Positions 51,501-59,474 of a stretch of DNA of 64,000 nt are shown here, in pieces (within the stretch, counting starts at the first letter, position 1; every line of letters starts with the position of its first letter). The stretch lies in assembly GCF_947492815.1 (NCBI RefSeq), contig NZ_CANLOB010000004.1, positions 1 through 64,000 on the forward strand, in the 5' to 3' direction. The position numbers and the translations under genes were made by a program. This stretch comes from an uncultured Dokdonia sp. GTDB taxonomy: Bacteria > Bacteroidota > Bacteroidia > Flavobacteriales > Flavobacteriaceae. The notes beneath the pieces were generated by a model. That model did no database searches. It saw nothing but the letters and a program-made list of their open reading frames with translations, and had not been told where the DNA came from.

Positions 51501-54068
51501 TCCATGTGTAGTATTCGTGTAATAGAGGTTATTACTCTTTAATAGCTGTTTTGGAATTCCTGTTTTCCAAGTAACACTACCATCCCCATGTGATGTCGCT
51601 TTGTATACTAGTTTTTTATGTTTGGATAAAAAACGATTCTTGTAGTCATAGTCACATACTGTTTTATCTGCCTTACCGCATACATAATAGATTTTATCAA
51701 AGAAATCACTTTTTTCCTCAGATTCTAAACTGCTTAAGAACGTAAGAATCTTTTGTCTAAAATCTTCAAATTGTAATAAAGAGTTTGTATAATCAGATGT
51801 TGGCGTATATTTCTTTTGCTGTTTTCTACTTTTTACTGCCTTTGCATAGTCATTTAGATCTAGATCAGGCATGCTTTCTAGATTTGCCTTTTTATGAACA
51901 GTATCCCAAAAAGAAGCAGTCCAAAACTCTCTTGTCGTAATTTCTTCAACAGGTAGTAATTCAAAAACACCTGGATATTTCCAGAAGATCTCTAGTAACT
52001 CTTCACGATCATTCCTAAAATCAATCATAGCGAGTTGTTTTACTCTTCTACTATGACCAGTGAGTACTTCCATGATGAGATATGAGCCTAGCCATGGTGT
52101 TCCTAACATCACAAATTTGTTCTTAGTAGGCTTCATAAAATGATCCCAAGTTTCTGGGAAATCAATCATAAACTGTCTTGCAAGTAATCCTCCCATAGAA
52201 TGGGCTACAATATGTACATTTACATTTGCTTTGAGCATTCTTTTTACGAGTGCATCTAATCCAACAGCAGCTTCAGATACAGACTTTCGCCAGTCAAACT
52301 CATAAGAAACGACTTCATATTTGGAGGAAAAATGATCCCCAAATTGTCTGTAGAATTTCTCTACTATACCCGATGCTTTTACATTTTTTGCATCTACAGC
52401 AAGTTTATCAACAATAGCTCCCTTGTTAAGAGCACGCATCTGAATCCATTGATCTTTACCACTAGCACTTAATGTAGACCCCATAATTCCGGGGATTAAG
52501 ATTAAAATATCTTTGGTAATCTTATTTAATTTAGGTTCTTCATACGTAACGCCAGATAATGATAACTTATCTAGAAGTATACCACGCTGTCCGTTTGCGT
52601 ATACCTCTTTTTTATATAAATTTTGGATAGCTTGATCTGTAGGAGCTAAAACTTGTAGAATTGCATCACAGGAGTTTTTATTTTTAAAATAGTTAAAGTG
52701 ATTTGTATCACTATCCTTAGATGTATAGGTATAGAACCCACTAGCCCGTTTTACTCCATGCGTCATACTACTGGTATCTACAACAAGATCATTTGCAGCT
52801 CTATAGAATAGATTTGCAAGAATCACTTTAATAGAATCAAAACTTACGCCTCCTACTTCTGAATCTCCAATAATGTTATATAAATCACTCTCAACAGTAG
52901 TGTCTGCAGCATTCAGCATTTTTTGAAACAACGATCCCGGAATCATACTATTTAACCCAGGTAATACATCTGGATCATCTTTTTGACTCACCAATTCTAA
53001 TAAAAATGATTTGACAATTCCGTATAAAGGATTTTTAATACCAAATGCTAATGAGATGGTATTTAGCATAAGGTTAAAGAAATGATCAATACGTTGAGAT
53101 AAAATAGTAGTTCCATTTGCAGGAGCTGCAACACGCACAATTTTGTTTATGGTAATTTGTTTCTGCAGGGCTATGTTATTAATTTTTTCTATAATATCAT
53201 ACTCCTGTGATTCTTCTATTTCCCCTTTAGCCTCTGCTTTTTCCTTTTTCTTTCGGAAAATATCTTGTTCATTTTTACTAAAACCAACGTCATGGTTTTC
53301 ATTATTGTTATAATCACATTTTGCAAGAATATCAGCAACAAGCCCACCGCGTGAGTGACTCATAATATCTAAGCTACATTTCTCTGGACACGCGTTTAAA
53401 AAATCTAACGCATTTTGAAGCGGACTTATCGTTAATGTATAATGGTCAAGTGCCATTACATTATTTTTATACTTCCCTACGATTTTCTTCCAAGCATCGC
53501 TATCATTAAGTTGAGAAAATGCATCTATAGAAGTAGATGTTGTTCCATGTATCAATAATAAGTAATGATTATCTTCTTTATTTTCCTTAAAAGGGACTCG
53601 CTTAAAGTCATTGTCTATAGCATATAGGCCTGGTTTGGGTTGTACTTTTTGATCATATTTAAGTCCAAGTGCTTTCATCGTAGTAGCGTGTACATCGGCA
53701 TTGGCACTAAAGACACTAAAAAGTTTTACAACGGCTTGTTTTATAACACCTCTGGTATCACCTGGTGATGATATTTGAGTATCAAAAATATAATCATCAT
53801 CTGTAGTAGACCTCTTATTGAGAATACGCTCATCATAGATTTCTTGTATATCTTCTGGATGACCTATCCATTCAGTATTATCTGCAAATTGTATAGCAAC
53901 TAAATCATTTTCTTCAAAATCTACTTTAATTTCTTTACTATCTGATCTTGTGGTAGAAAGTTCTATATGTTTCTTAAGCGTAAAGTTGGAAGTTACCTCT
54001 AAGGGTAATGACATACTAATCTCACTTACTTCCCTATTATTTCCATATAGTTTTGCCTTTTTAGTCAT
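48600..54068 (-). CDS. 1822-aa multidomain protein: two alpha/beta-hydrolase domains, CHAT protease, C-terminal helical region
   Basis: Residues 1-140 are unassigned. At 165-330 is an alpha/beta hydrolase (LLLIHGTTST, nucleophile elbow SHSRGG with S239). At 518-700 is a second one, PGAP1/LCAT-like (ILILIPGIMGSTL, VAHSMGG with S624, then KFVMLGTPWLGS). Residues 900-1150 are an unassigned alpha/beta region. The CHAT protease spans about 1230-1480: IPWELLHH entry motif, HFAGHGLYD with His1350 and VFINCCYSGA with Cys1390. The final ~340 residues are helical and TPR-like. CHAT proteases in bacterial immunity cut partner effectors after sensing infection. The tandem lipase-type domains suggest either membrane-lipid hydrolysis or GPI/lipid-like recognition. 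The gene starts a two-gene operon with the DRGH nuclease 7 bp downstream. I do not know a described system with this architecture. Confidence 0.85.
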   Translation of the reverse strand: MTKKAKLYGNNREVSEISMSLPLEVTSNFTLKKHIELSTTRSDSKEIKVDFEENDLVAIQFADNTEWIGHPEDIQEIYDERILNKRSTTDDDYIFDTQISSPGDTRGVIKQAVVKLFSVFSANADVHATTMKALGLKYDQKVQPKPGLYAIDNDFKRVPFKENKEDNHYLLLIHGTTSTSIDAFSQLNDSDAWKKIVGKYKNNVMALDHYTLTISPLQNALDFLNACPEKCSLDIMSHSRGGLVADILAKCDYNNNENHDVGFSKNEQDIFRKKKEKAEAKGEIEESQEYDIIEKINNIALQKQITINKIVRVAAPANGTTILSQRIDHFFNLMLNTISLAFGIKNPLYGIVKSFLLELVSQKDDPDVLPGLNSMIPGSLFQKMLNAADTTVESDLYNIIGDSEVGGVSFDSIKVILANLFYRAANDLVVDTSSMTHGVKRASGFYTYTSKDSDTNHFNYFKNKNSCDAILQVLAPTDQAIQNLYKKEVYANGQRGILLDKLSLSGVTYEEPKLNKITKDILILIPGIMGSTLSASGKDQWIQMRALNKGAIVDKLAVDAKNVKASGIVEKFYRQFGDHFSSKYEVVSYEFDWRKSVSEAAVGLDALVKRMLKANVNVHIVAHSMGGLLARQFMIDFPETWDHFMKPTKNKFVMLGTPWLGSYLIMEVLTGHSRRVKQLAMIDFRNDREELLEIFWKYPGVFELLPVEEITTREFWTASFWDTVHKKANLESMPDLDLNDYAKAVKSRKQQKKYTPTSDYTNSLLQFEDFRQKILTFLSSLESEEKSDFFDKIYYVCGKADKTVCDYDYKNRFLSKHKKLVYKATSHGDGSVTWKTGIPKQLLKSNNLYYTNTTHGELANDPSMFDGVMELLERGKTNKLDTQPPSNTRSGEVITDVHEYVEPLADSDAVLNAVFGTEKAKEISSDTFEITVVNGDLKESYYPVMVGHFFMDLILSAEKALDGYLEHRLSHRMGIGYYPGKIGESEVFFNLETQPKGAIICGLGTTETLTQFLLSKTVKNAVLKYAMFMRDNYTLPQAKKYATGISFILMGIGYGKLPIEESLKGILLGVAKANAYLKETGAKQGLKPITHIEIINYYESIASEAYFSLSKIKYDDHRIPFTLNKGIVRRTGAKKKQTFTTNTYTSWFNLHITQTSVSGDQGIVKNGFKYYASNGLARVEEEFIGIDFKDIEHLLLQQANTSNWDRRLSKTLFEMLIPNGFKDVFRNQGNLIIKVDKKSAQIPWELLHHTKKDDTPIAVGSTFIRQLVTADIERFDQVTHNNKNVLIIGDPIYNDDTLPQLPAAKIEAESVSNTLSANGYDTFTCINESSLKITTELYNEQYKIMHFAGHGLYDIEKGSVGIAIGDGIFIDPQKLRQIGYVPEFVFINCCYSGAMKASDESYSRERYRLAANVGTQLIEMGVKAIIISGWAVDDAAAEDFSETFYKNMLDGYNFGTSVQKARLSCFQNHRSTNTWGAYQCYGNQFYTFSNRKYSKEDLLDYVIETQVHTDMDNLLNAIRDRKNNREETLQKLNRYMEKAEKSNLLDALVLEKEALIYNELDEYDIACQKFKELFKYGKGTFSIGALEQYCIIKTRKFEKETLEEELQEIEFLSLIGRNPGRINIIANAYKFASMKLDVKPKSKRKTKTVPKDAVYYLRKAFSGFAESFSISNDLYDSDCLDAATNMIFIGRILESYDEGTLFDHLKTCEAFEGITDDEEIKIHILTLYKDIFTKDTSNVALEVRIGIAELGYALTLLKDDFVANENLDIVNKFKDVFQQLYSPRYIHIEILQISFIEHYTKDETVLMQLKQIKEEINKLKEQ

Positions 54069-54442
54069 AATCTTACCTTTATTTAATATACACTACATAG
54101 TGAAAAAAATCAATAGCATACAACCATGAATAGTTTGCACTATGCACCATCAATGATATTTTTAATTATTAGAAAGGGGAATTTGTCTCAAAAGGGGAGT
54201 TTAAATATACAAAAAAGTTATATAGGTATATTGCTGTCTTTCAATTTTATACATCTTCTTACCTTTTCTATTCAATAATGTGATTTTCTTGATATCCAAA
54301 CCATATACTATAATAGGAATGTTTTTAAGCACGCTTTAACGTTTCACTCTCCGTTTTGATTGTAAATCTGCCAGCCGGCAGGCAAGTCTCGAAAACTTAA
54401 TTTCGCGAAAGCGTACTCAAGAAATAATAGTACATTTATCAT
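54069..54442. other. Divergent promoter region with long repeat
   Basis: This 374-bp gap between the CHAT/hydrolase gene and the Crp-like gene has a long-form repeat on its right (54331-54415). A G-rich segment with two GGGGA runs (54174-54207) lies about 105-140 bp upstream of the CHAT gene. No coding frame is credible. Confidence 0.5.
54331..54415. repeat. Long composite palindrome repeat with nested insert
   Basis: Left end ACGCTTTAACGTTTCACTCT, middle GTTTTGATTGTAAATCTG, nested palindrome CTGCCAGCCGGCAGGCAAG, right end TTTCGCGAAAGCGTA. It ends 28 bp before the Crp-like gene. Confidence 0.8.
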
Positions 54443-55024
54443 ATGCCTATTCCTACAGAAACATTATTTGATTTTATAGCCTCTAAAGTGCCCCTCTCTG
54501 AAGAAGATAAAGAAGCTATCACTTCAAGACTTTCTATAGAGACCTATGACAAATATGATCTTATTATAAAACAAGAACAAGTATGTACTACGTTACGTTT
54601 TGTAGTTTCAGGAGTTTATAGGGTGTATCGTATTGAAGATGGTAAAGAGATTACGAGTTACTTTAATTACGAAGCTAGAAATCCTTTTGTCGCTTCGTTT
54701 ATAAGCCTTTTAAAAACAAGGCCTAGCAAAGAGATTATCGAGTGTATCATTCCAGGACAATTACTCGCTATTTCATACAAGGATTGGACTTCTTTTTATA
54801 GTAAAAGTGCCGCGTTAAATACTTTCGGAAGGCTTATGGCAGAATACAACTATGTACTTGCCATAGAGCGTATAGAATCGTTACAATACAAAACAGCTTC
54901 CGATAGGTATATTGCATTTTTAAAATTATATCCTATGCTATTAAATAGGATTCCTCATCACTATATTGCTTCCTACCTAGGGATTACTCCAGAGTCTTTA
55001 AGTCGTATACGTAAGCAATTGTAG
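54443..55024 (+). CDS. Crp/Fnr-family transcription regulator (1)
   Basis: This 193-aa protein has an N-terminal cyclic-nucleotide-binding-type jelly roll (KYDLIIKQEQVCTTLRFVVSGVYRVYRI, no cAMP-binding RS signature) and a C-terminal winged helix ending YIASYLGITPESLSRIRKQL. Members of this subgroup in Bacteroidota usually sense redox or unknown ligands. It is followed 64 bp later by the HD hydrolase/2OG oxygenase pair, which it may control. A paralogue lies at 57424. Confidence 0.88.
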   Translation: MPIPTETLFDFIASKVPLSEEDKEAITSRLSIETYDKYDLIIKQEQVCTTLRFVVSGVYRVYRIEDGKEITSYFNYEARNPFVASFISLLKTRPSKEIIECIIPGQLLAISYKDWTSFYSKSAALNTFGRLMAEYNYVLAIERIESLQYKTASDRYIAFLKLYPMLLNRIPHHYIASYLGITPESLSRIRKQL

Positions 55025-55088
55025 TAATTGCGTTGAAATCTTATCATACATCAATGCATAGCATAGCTATAGTCAAGATCTTTGGACT

Positions 55089-55706
55089 ATGGAAAATAAC
55101 ACTATATATCAAGAGTGGTTAGAATTAACACAACTCACGGAAACTACTCATACAAAAAACTGTTTTAAGGAAGTAGAAAAGCAGTATACACAAATAACTA
55201 GACATTATCATTCTTTAGATCATATACAGCAATTATTTGTGCATATAAAGAATGTTGTATTGTCTGATATAGAAAAAAGTATCCTAGCTCATGTAGCACT
55301 ATTCCATGATGTGATTTATGAGAGTCATTCTAAGGAAAATGAGATAAAAAGTGCACAAATAGCTGTTACTTGGTTAGATAAACTTGCTATTCCGAATCCC
55401 GTACAATTACAAATAAAAGAGATTATTATAGGCACAGCAACACATACTTCTCATGATCCTTTAGCCCAACTTTTTTTTGATATGGACATCTCAATTTTAG
55501 GCGCTCCCAAAGAAGCATATATCAACTATTACCACGCTATTAAAAAAGAATATAACACTGTACCTGATCTTATTTATAAAATAGGTAGGAAACAATTTTT
55601 AAAACAGCTACTAGATCAAGACACGCTTTTTTACACTAAAAAATACCAAGAGATATACGAGTTACAAGCTCGTATGAATATTCAAGAAGAATTAAATACG
55701 TTATAA
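55089..55706 (+). CDS. HD-superfamily phosphohydrolase
   Basis: This 205-aa protein shows the metal-dependent HD domain: YHSLDHIQQLF (first His), AHVALFHDVIYESHSKENEIKSA (HD pair) and a later DMDISILG segment. It matches the predicted metal-dependent HD phosphohydrolase family similar to YpgQ-like or nucleotidase-like proteins. Probable substrates are nucleotides or phosphate esters. Its stop directly abuts the ATG of the 2OG oxygenase-WD40 gene, so the two are tightly coupled. Confidence 0.85.
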   Translation: MENNTIYQEWLELTQLTETTHTKNCFKEVEKQYTQITRHYHSLDHIQQLFVHIKNVVLSDIEKSILAHVALFHDVIYESHSKENEIKSAQIAVTWLDKLAIPNPVQLQIKEIIIGTATHTSHDPLAQLFFDMDISILGAPKEAYINYYHAIKKEYNTVPDLIYKIGRKQFLKQLLDQDTLFYTKKYQEIYELQARMNIQEELNTL

Positions 55707-57080
55707 ATGCCTTATTCCCTATCATACATACAAAAGTCTCCTATTGTTGAGATAGATCACTTCCTTACACCTTCTGAATGTGATGAACTTCTAACTTCTA
55801 GAATACATAAATTTCAAAAAGCAAAGAGTCATTACCCAGCATACTACAGAAATAACGATCGTTATGTTGAGGACTCCCCTACACTAGCCCAACAACTATT
55901 TTTAAAGCTAAAAGGTGTGGGGATTCAATCTAAAAATAAATTCTCAGACATGGTTTCGCTCAATGAATGTATTCGATTTTGTAGGTATCAAAAAGGACAA
56001 TCTTTTTCTACACATCAGGATGGTGTGTACTATCCTAATACATCACAAGCTTCAAAGTATACTTTTTTAATCTACTTAAATGATACGTTTGATGGAGGTG
56101 TTACAGAGTTCTATAACAAAAAATCAGACTTAATTCCTACTCAAACGGTTATTCCTAAAAAGGGAAAACTTCTTGTATTTGCACATAACATTTGGCATAA
56201 AGGAAGTACCGTTATTCAAGGATCTAAATATATTTTACGTTCTGATATTATTGTAAATACTTCTTTAAATATTACACATCACCAAGGATATATTTGGAAT
56301 TTACTACCTATTGATAATAAGCTATTTATGAGTTGTGGTCGTGATGGTTACATTAAGGTTTGGAATACGCATTTAGAATTACAACATGCATTTAAATTAC
56401 ATTCAAAATCAGTGATCAAAATGATTCGAATGGATGAAACACATTTCTTATCCTGTTCTAGAGATTTTAGACTTATAAAATGGACGTTGGATGGCCACGT
56501 AGTTGATGCTGTACGCTTTCGCGAAATGATTATTTCGTTACATACAAATGATGATGGTAGTATCATCGCTGGAGGAACTAGTGGAACCTTATATCATCTT
56601 TCAAATAGACTAACTGTTATTAATCGTATAGCAGTTCATACAGATTGGATATGGGACGTGATGGTGCTTTCTGACAGACGTATTATAAGTTGTAGTGAAA
56701 ATGGTACGGTACAGATCACAAATCTATCATCTAAAACATCTTTATGTCTCTATAAACATACCTCTCCACTATTTTGCATGTACCTTCGTGAAAACATGCT
56801 GTATGTAGGAACTCAAGACGGTAAAATAGTGCAACTAAACATAGTTTCTAAAATGGCAACAGTACTTAACATACATCAGGACGCAGTAAGGGCTATTAAA
56901 GTTTATAATGAAACTCTAATTACATGCGGAGAAGATAATTGTGTTGTCACTACCCCATTAACTTCTATGAAGCCTACTACCCGTTTGAAAGCATCTAATT
57001 TTATACAAGATATGTTACCTATAGAAAATACAATGTATGCAGCTGGTTATAACGGAATTATTTATACAATAAAACTTTAA
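55707..57080 (+). CDS. 2OG-Fe(II) oxygenase fused to a WD40 domain
   Basis: This 457-aa protein joins two modules. Residues 1-190 are a prolyl-4-hydroxylase-type 2OG-Fe(II) oxygenase: iron ligands H103-x-D105 (FSTHQDGVYY) and H164 (IWHKGS), with R178 for 2-oxoglutarate. Residues about 195-457 are six or seven WD40-type blades (IKVWNTHLELQHAFKLHSKSV, FLSCSRDFRLIKWTLDG, IISCSENGTVQI, LITCGEDNCVV). Oxygenases of this type hydroxylate Pro, Lys or other residues on proteins, and a WD40 propeller could deliver the substrate. It abuts the HD hydrolase gene; a possible GG-leader peptide gene follows 32 bp downstream. A palindrome repeat is in frame at 56512-56526 (RFRE). Confidence 0.85.
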   Translation: MPYSLSYIQKSPIVEIDHFLTPSECDELLTSRIHKFQKAKSHYPAYYRNNDRYVEDSPTLAQQLFLKLKGVGIQSKNKFSDMVSLNECIRFCRYQKGQSFSTHQDGVYYPNTSQASKYTFLIYLNDTFDGGVTEFYNKKSDLIPTQTVIPKKGKLLVFAHNIWHKGSTVIQGSKYILRSDIIVNTSLNITHHQGYIWNLLPIDNKLFMSCGRDGYIKVWNTHLELQHAFKLHSKSVIKMIRMDETHFLSCSRDFRLIKWTLDGHVVDAVRFREMIISLHTNDDGSIIAGGTSGTLYHLSNRLTVINRIAVHTDWIWDVMVLSDRRIISCSENGTVQITNLSSKTSLCLYKHTSPLFCMYLRENMLYVGTQDGKIVQLNIVSKMATVLNIHQDAVRAIKVYNETLITCGEDNCVVTTPLTSMKPTTRLKASNFIQDMLPIENTMYAAGYNGIIYTIKL

Positions 57081-57112
57081 TTCGAATCGTTTTAATACTC
57101 TAAAAAAAGCAT

Positions 57113-57253
57113 ATGAAAAATTTAAAGACAATACAGTTAACATCAATTATTGGAGGCCAAAGCTCAACAAACCGTGCTACAGATTGGGAAAATGTACTAC
57201 TTAGAGATGCTACTTTAGAAAATGCATTATTAAGTAGCAATACTTTAGAGTAA
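57113..57253 (+). CDS. Small GG-leader-like peptide (46 aa)
   Basis: ATG 57113 opens a 46-codon frame ending TAA at 57253: MKNLKTIQLTSIIGG, then the core QSSTNRATDWENVLLRDA…SSNTLE. The short amphipathic leader ending in GG and a hydrophilic core resemble double-glycine RiPP or peptide precursors of Bacteroidota. It starts 32 bp after the 2OG oxygenase-WD40 gene and could be co-transcribed with it. No exporter or C39 protease is nearby. Small size makes the call tentative. Confidence 0.45.
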   Translation: MKNLKTIQLTSIIGGQSSTNRATDWENVLLRDATLENALLSSNTLE

Positions 57254-57283
57254 GTATTTCTCATAAAAAGAACTATTTCTTTA

Positions 57284-57365
57284 TATGCTTTAACGTTTCA
57301 GTCTTCCTTTTGGTTTTGAAGCTGCAGGCAGGCAGATCTCACAAGTTCGTTTTCGCGAAAGCGTA
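57284..57365. repeat. Long composite palindrome repeat with nested insert
   Basis: Left end TATGCTTTAACGTTTCAGTC, middle CCTTTTGGTTTTGAAG, nested palindrome CTGCAGGCAGGCAG, right end CGTTTTCGCGAAAGCGTA. It lies upstream of the second Crp-like gene. Confidence 0.78.
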
Positions 57366-57423
57366 ATTAATTATACGTTAATTTTCTATTTACTCATATA
57401 GAAGAGCGGTATCTTGCAACCCA

Positions 57424-58020
57424 ATGAATACGACCCCAGAAGCTACCTTAGAAGTTGTACGAGCGCACCTCCATCAAATCTCTGAAATCACTGATACAGA
57501 TTGGAATTCATTTTCTTCTAAACTGACAAGACGTGATATTCCTAAAAAAACAACATTCTTAGCATCTGGTAGTATCGAAAATCACATTTCTTTTATTATA
57601 TCGGGTATTGTACGTTTATATATTCCAAAACCAGAGCCCTCAAAAGAAATTACATTTGGATTTAGTTTTAAAGAACAATTTATAAGCGCCTATGATTCAT
57701 TCTTAACACGTAGACCATCACTTTATGAATTACAAACCCTTACGGATACTACGTTGTTAAGTATTACCTATGATGATTTACAAGAGGTATACAACACCAC
57801 TAAAATAGGTAACCTTATAGGTAGACTTACTGCAGAACGTTTATTTTTAATCAAATCAAAAAGAGAGCAAACATTACTTAATTATACTGCTGAAGAACGT
57901 TATCTAGATGTTTTTAAAGCTAGACCTGAGGTTATTAAAGAAATACCTCTCAAATATATTAGCTCTTATATAGGTGTAACACCACAAGCATTAAGCCGCA
58001 TCAGAAAACGTATTAGTTAA
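57424..58020 (+). CDS. Crp/Fnr-family transcription regulator (2)
   Basis: This 198-aa protein has a cNMP-binding-type barrel (KKTTFLASGSIENHISFIISGIVRLYI) and a C-terminal winged helix ending YISSYIGVTPQALSRIRKRI. It is a paralogue of the regulator at 54443 with the same overall plan. The desaturase gene starts about 50 bp downstream in the same direction, so control of membrane lipid desaturation is plausible but not shown. Confidence 0.88.
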   Translation: MNTTPEATLEVVRAHLHQISEITDTDWNSFSSKLTRRDIPKKTTFLASGSIENHISFIISGIVRLYIPKPEPSKEITFGFSFKEQFISAYDSFLTRRPSLYELQTLTDTTLLSITYDDLQEVYNTTKIGNLIGRLTAERLFLIKSKREQTLLNYTAEERYLDVFKARPEVIKEIPLKYISSYIGVTPQALSRIRKRIS

Positions 58021-58073
58021 CCTAGGTTCATTGTAATAGGCTTCTCTCAACTGTAACTTTGCAGAAAAAAGAG

Positions 58074-58817
58074 ATGGTTATACTTATTTTAGTTGGTGTC
58101 TTATGGTATTCAAGTTTATTTTTTCAATCATTTTTTCTACATAGATATGCAGCTCATCAGACCTATACGATGTCTAAAACAACAGAAAAAATCACGTTTA
58201 TCTTAACATGGATTTGCCAAGGTCCAAGCTATCTGAGTGCTTATGGGTATGGAATCATGCATCGTATGCACCATGCGTATACAGATACTGAGAAAGATCC
58301 TCATTCGCCCAAATATGATCATAGTCTTTTTGCTATGATGTGGAAAACAAAAAATATCTATCAAGATATTAATAATAAGCGCATCGCCGTACATCAAAAA
58401 TTTACTAAAAACATTCCGCAATGGAAACGTTTCGATTCATTTGCTGGTTCAAGAGGTTCTAGAGTTTTTTGGATGGTTGTATATACCGTCTTATTTGCTT
58501 TTTTAACAACAGCTTGGTGGCAATGGTTATTATTACCTGTTCTATTTGCTATGGCTCCTATTCATGGAGTAATCATTAATTGGTTTGGACATATTTATGG
58601 CTATATTAATTTTAAAACAACAGATACTTCTAAAAATTTATTTCGATTTGATTTTTTAATGATGGGTGAAGGATATCATAACAATCATCACAAGCATAGT
58701 ACAAGAGCCAACTTTGGAGGTGTACATTGGTATGAAATAGATATCACCTATTTGATCATGCGTATGCTACATAAAATAGGTGTTATTCAGATTAAAAGAA
58801 GTGCTTTAAAAGCTTAA
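58074..58817 (+). CDS. Membrane fatty-acid (acyl-CoA) desaturase
   Basis: The ATG at 58074 gives 247 aa; a TTG in frame at 58059 is less likely. The three histidine boxes of the stearoyl-CoA-type delta-9 desaturases are present: HRYAAH, HRMHH and HNNHH, with four hydrophobic segments between. These di-iron enzymes introduce a double bond in acyl chains, controlling membrane fluidity. Lineage-typical WYSSLFFQSFFLHRYAAH supports the start. It is convergent with the ADP-ribose operon, 12 bp between stops and no hairpin. Confidence 0.9.
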   Translation: MVILILVGVLWYSSLFFQSFFLHRYAAHQTYTMSKTTEKITFILTWICQGPSYLSAYGYGIMHRMHHAYTDTEKDPHSPKYDHSLFAMMWKTKNIYQDINNKRIAVHQKFTKNIPQWKRFDSFAGSRGSRVFWMVVYTVLFAFLTTAWWQWLLLPVLFAMAPIHGVIINWFGHIYGYINFKTTDTSKNLFRFDFLMMGEGYHNNHHKHSTRANFGGVHWYEIDITYLIMRMLHKIGVIQIKRSALKA

Positions 58818-58829
58818 TTATCAGTTTTG

Positions 58830-59474
58830 TTAATTTTTAGTTACTATTCGCAATAGTTTTGCTACGTTCTCATCCTTAGGCATGTATGGTGTTTCAGAAG
58901 GGAGTATCAAGTTTTCTAATTTATTAGCCAACACGTGTTGGTATTGCTCATTTACATATTCAGAGATATCTTCAATTTCAAGGATATCTTCTTTAGCATA
59001 TAAAGCAATTTCTTGATTTCTAATACCTATTTGAATCGCTCTTCGTTCCAATTTTGCGCCATACGGATCATGATCAGGATCCCATTGTAAACGTATATCG
59101 GAGCTTTTTACAGCTTCTTGCCAGCGCTCTCTAGATGCGTATATATCTTCTTGATAGTTTGAATATACTGCTTTAGATAGATAACGTTCAAATGCATCTC
59201 TCTTTAAATGTATTGCAAGCACAATCTCTTGTCCTTCTTTTGTACCCCATCCATTGCGATACATCATCCATAAGAAATTAGGTTTGATCCATGTCATTCT
59301 AGTAAGTTTGAAAGGACCTCCAAAAAATTGATTCCTATACGCAAAATTTCCAATGGCTGGTCTATAGGATTGATATACGATTACTTTTTTATCATCGTAT
59401 TGTGCCATAATATGATGTCCTTCTTGAGGCCATTCTTTTAATTGTTCTTTATATGGTTTTAATCGTAGTTTCAT
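58830..59474 (-). CDS. DUF4291 protein (1)
   Basis: This 214-aa protein matches DUF4291: VIVYQSYRPAIGNFA, RMTWIKPNFLWMMYRNGWG and the middle SDIRLQWDPDHDPYGAKLERRAIQIGIR. The highly conserved WIKPNFLWMM segment defines the family. No activity is established that I can cite; its place at the end of a cluster of ADP-ribose-handling genes suggests a role in ADP-ribosylation. Its ATG overlaps the stop of the ADP-ribosylglycohydrolase gene by 4 bp (ATGA), so translation is coupled. A second, shorter copy lies at 61016. Confidence 0.85.
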   Translation of the reverse strand: MKLRLKPYKEQLKEWPQEGHHIMAQYDDKKVIVYQSYRPAIGNFAYRNQFFGGPFKLTRMTWIKPNFLWMMYRNGWGTKEGQEIVLAIHLKRDAFERYLSKAVYSNYQEDIYASRERWQEAVKSSDIRLQWDPDHDPYGAKLERRAIQIGIRNQEIALYAKEDILEIEDISEYVNEQYQHVLANKLENLILPSETPYMPKDENVAKLLRIVTKN

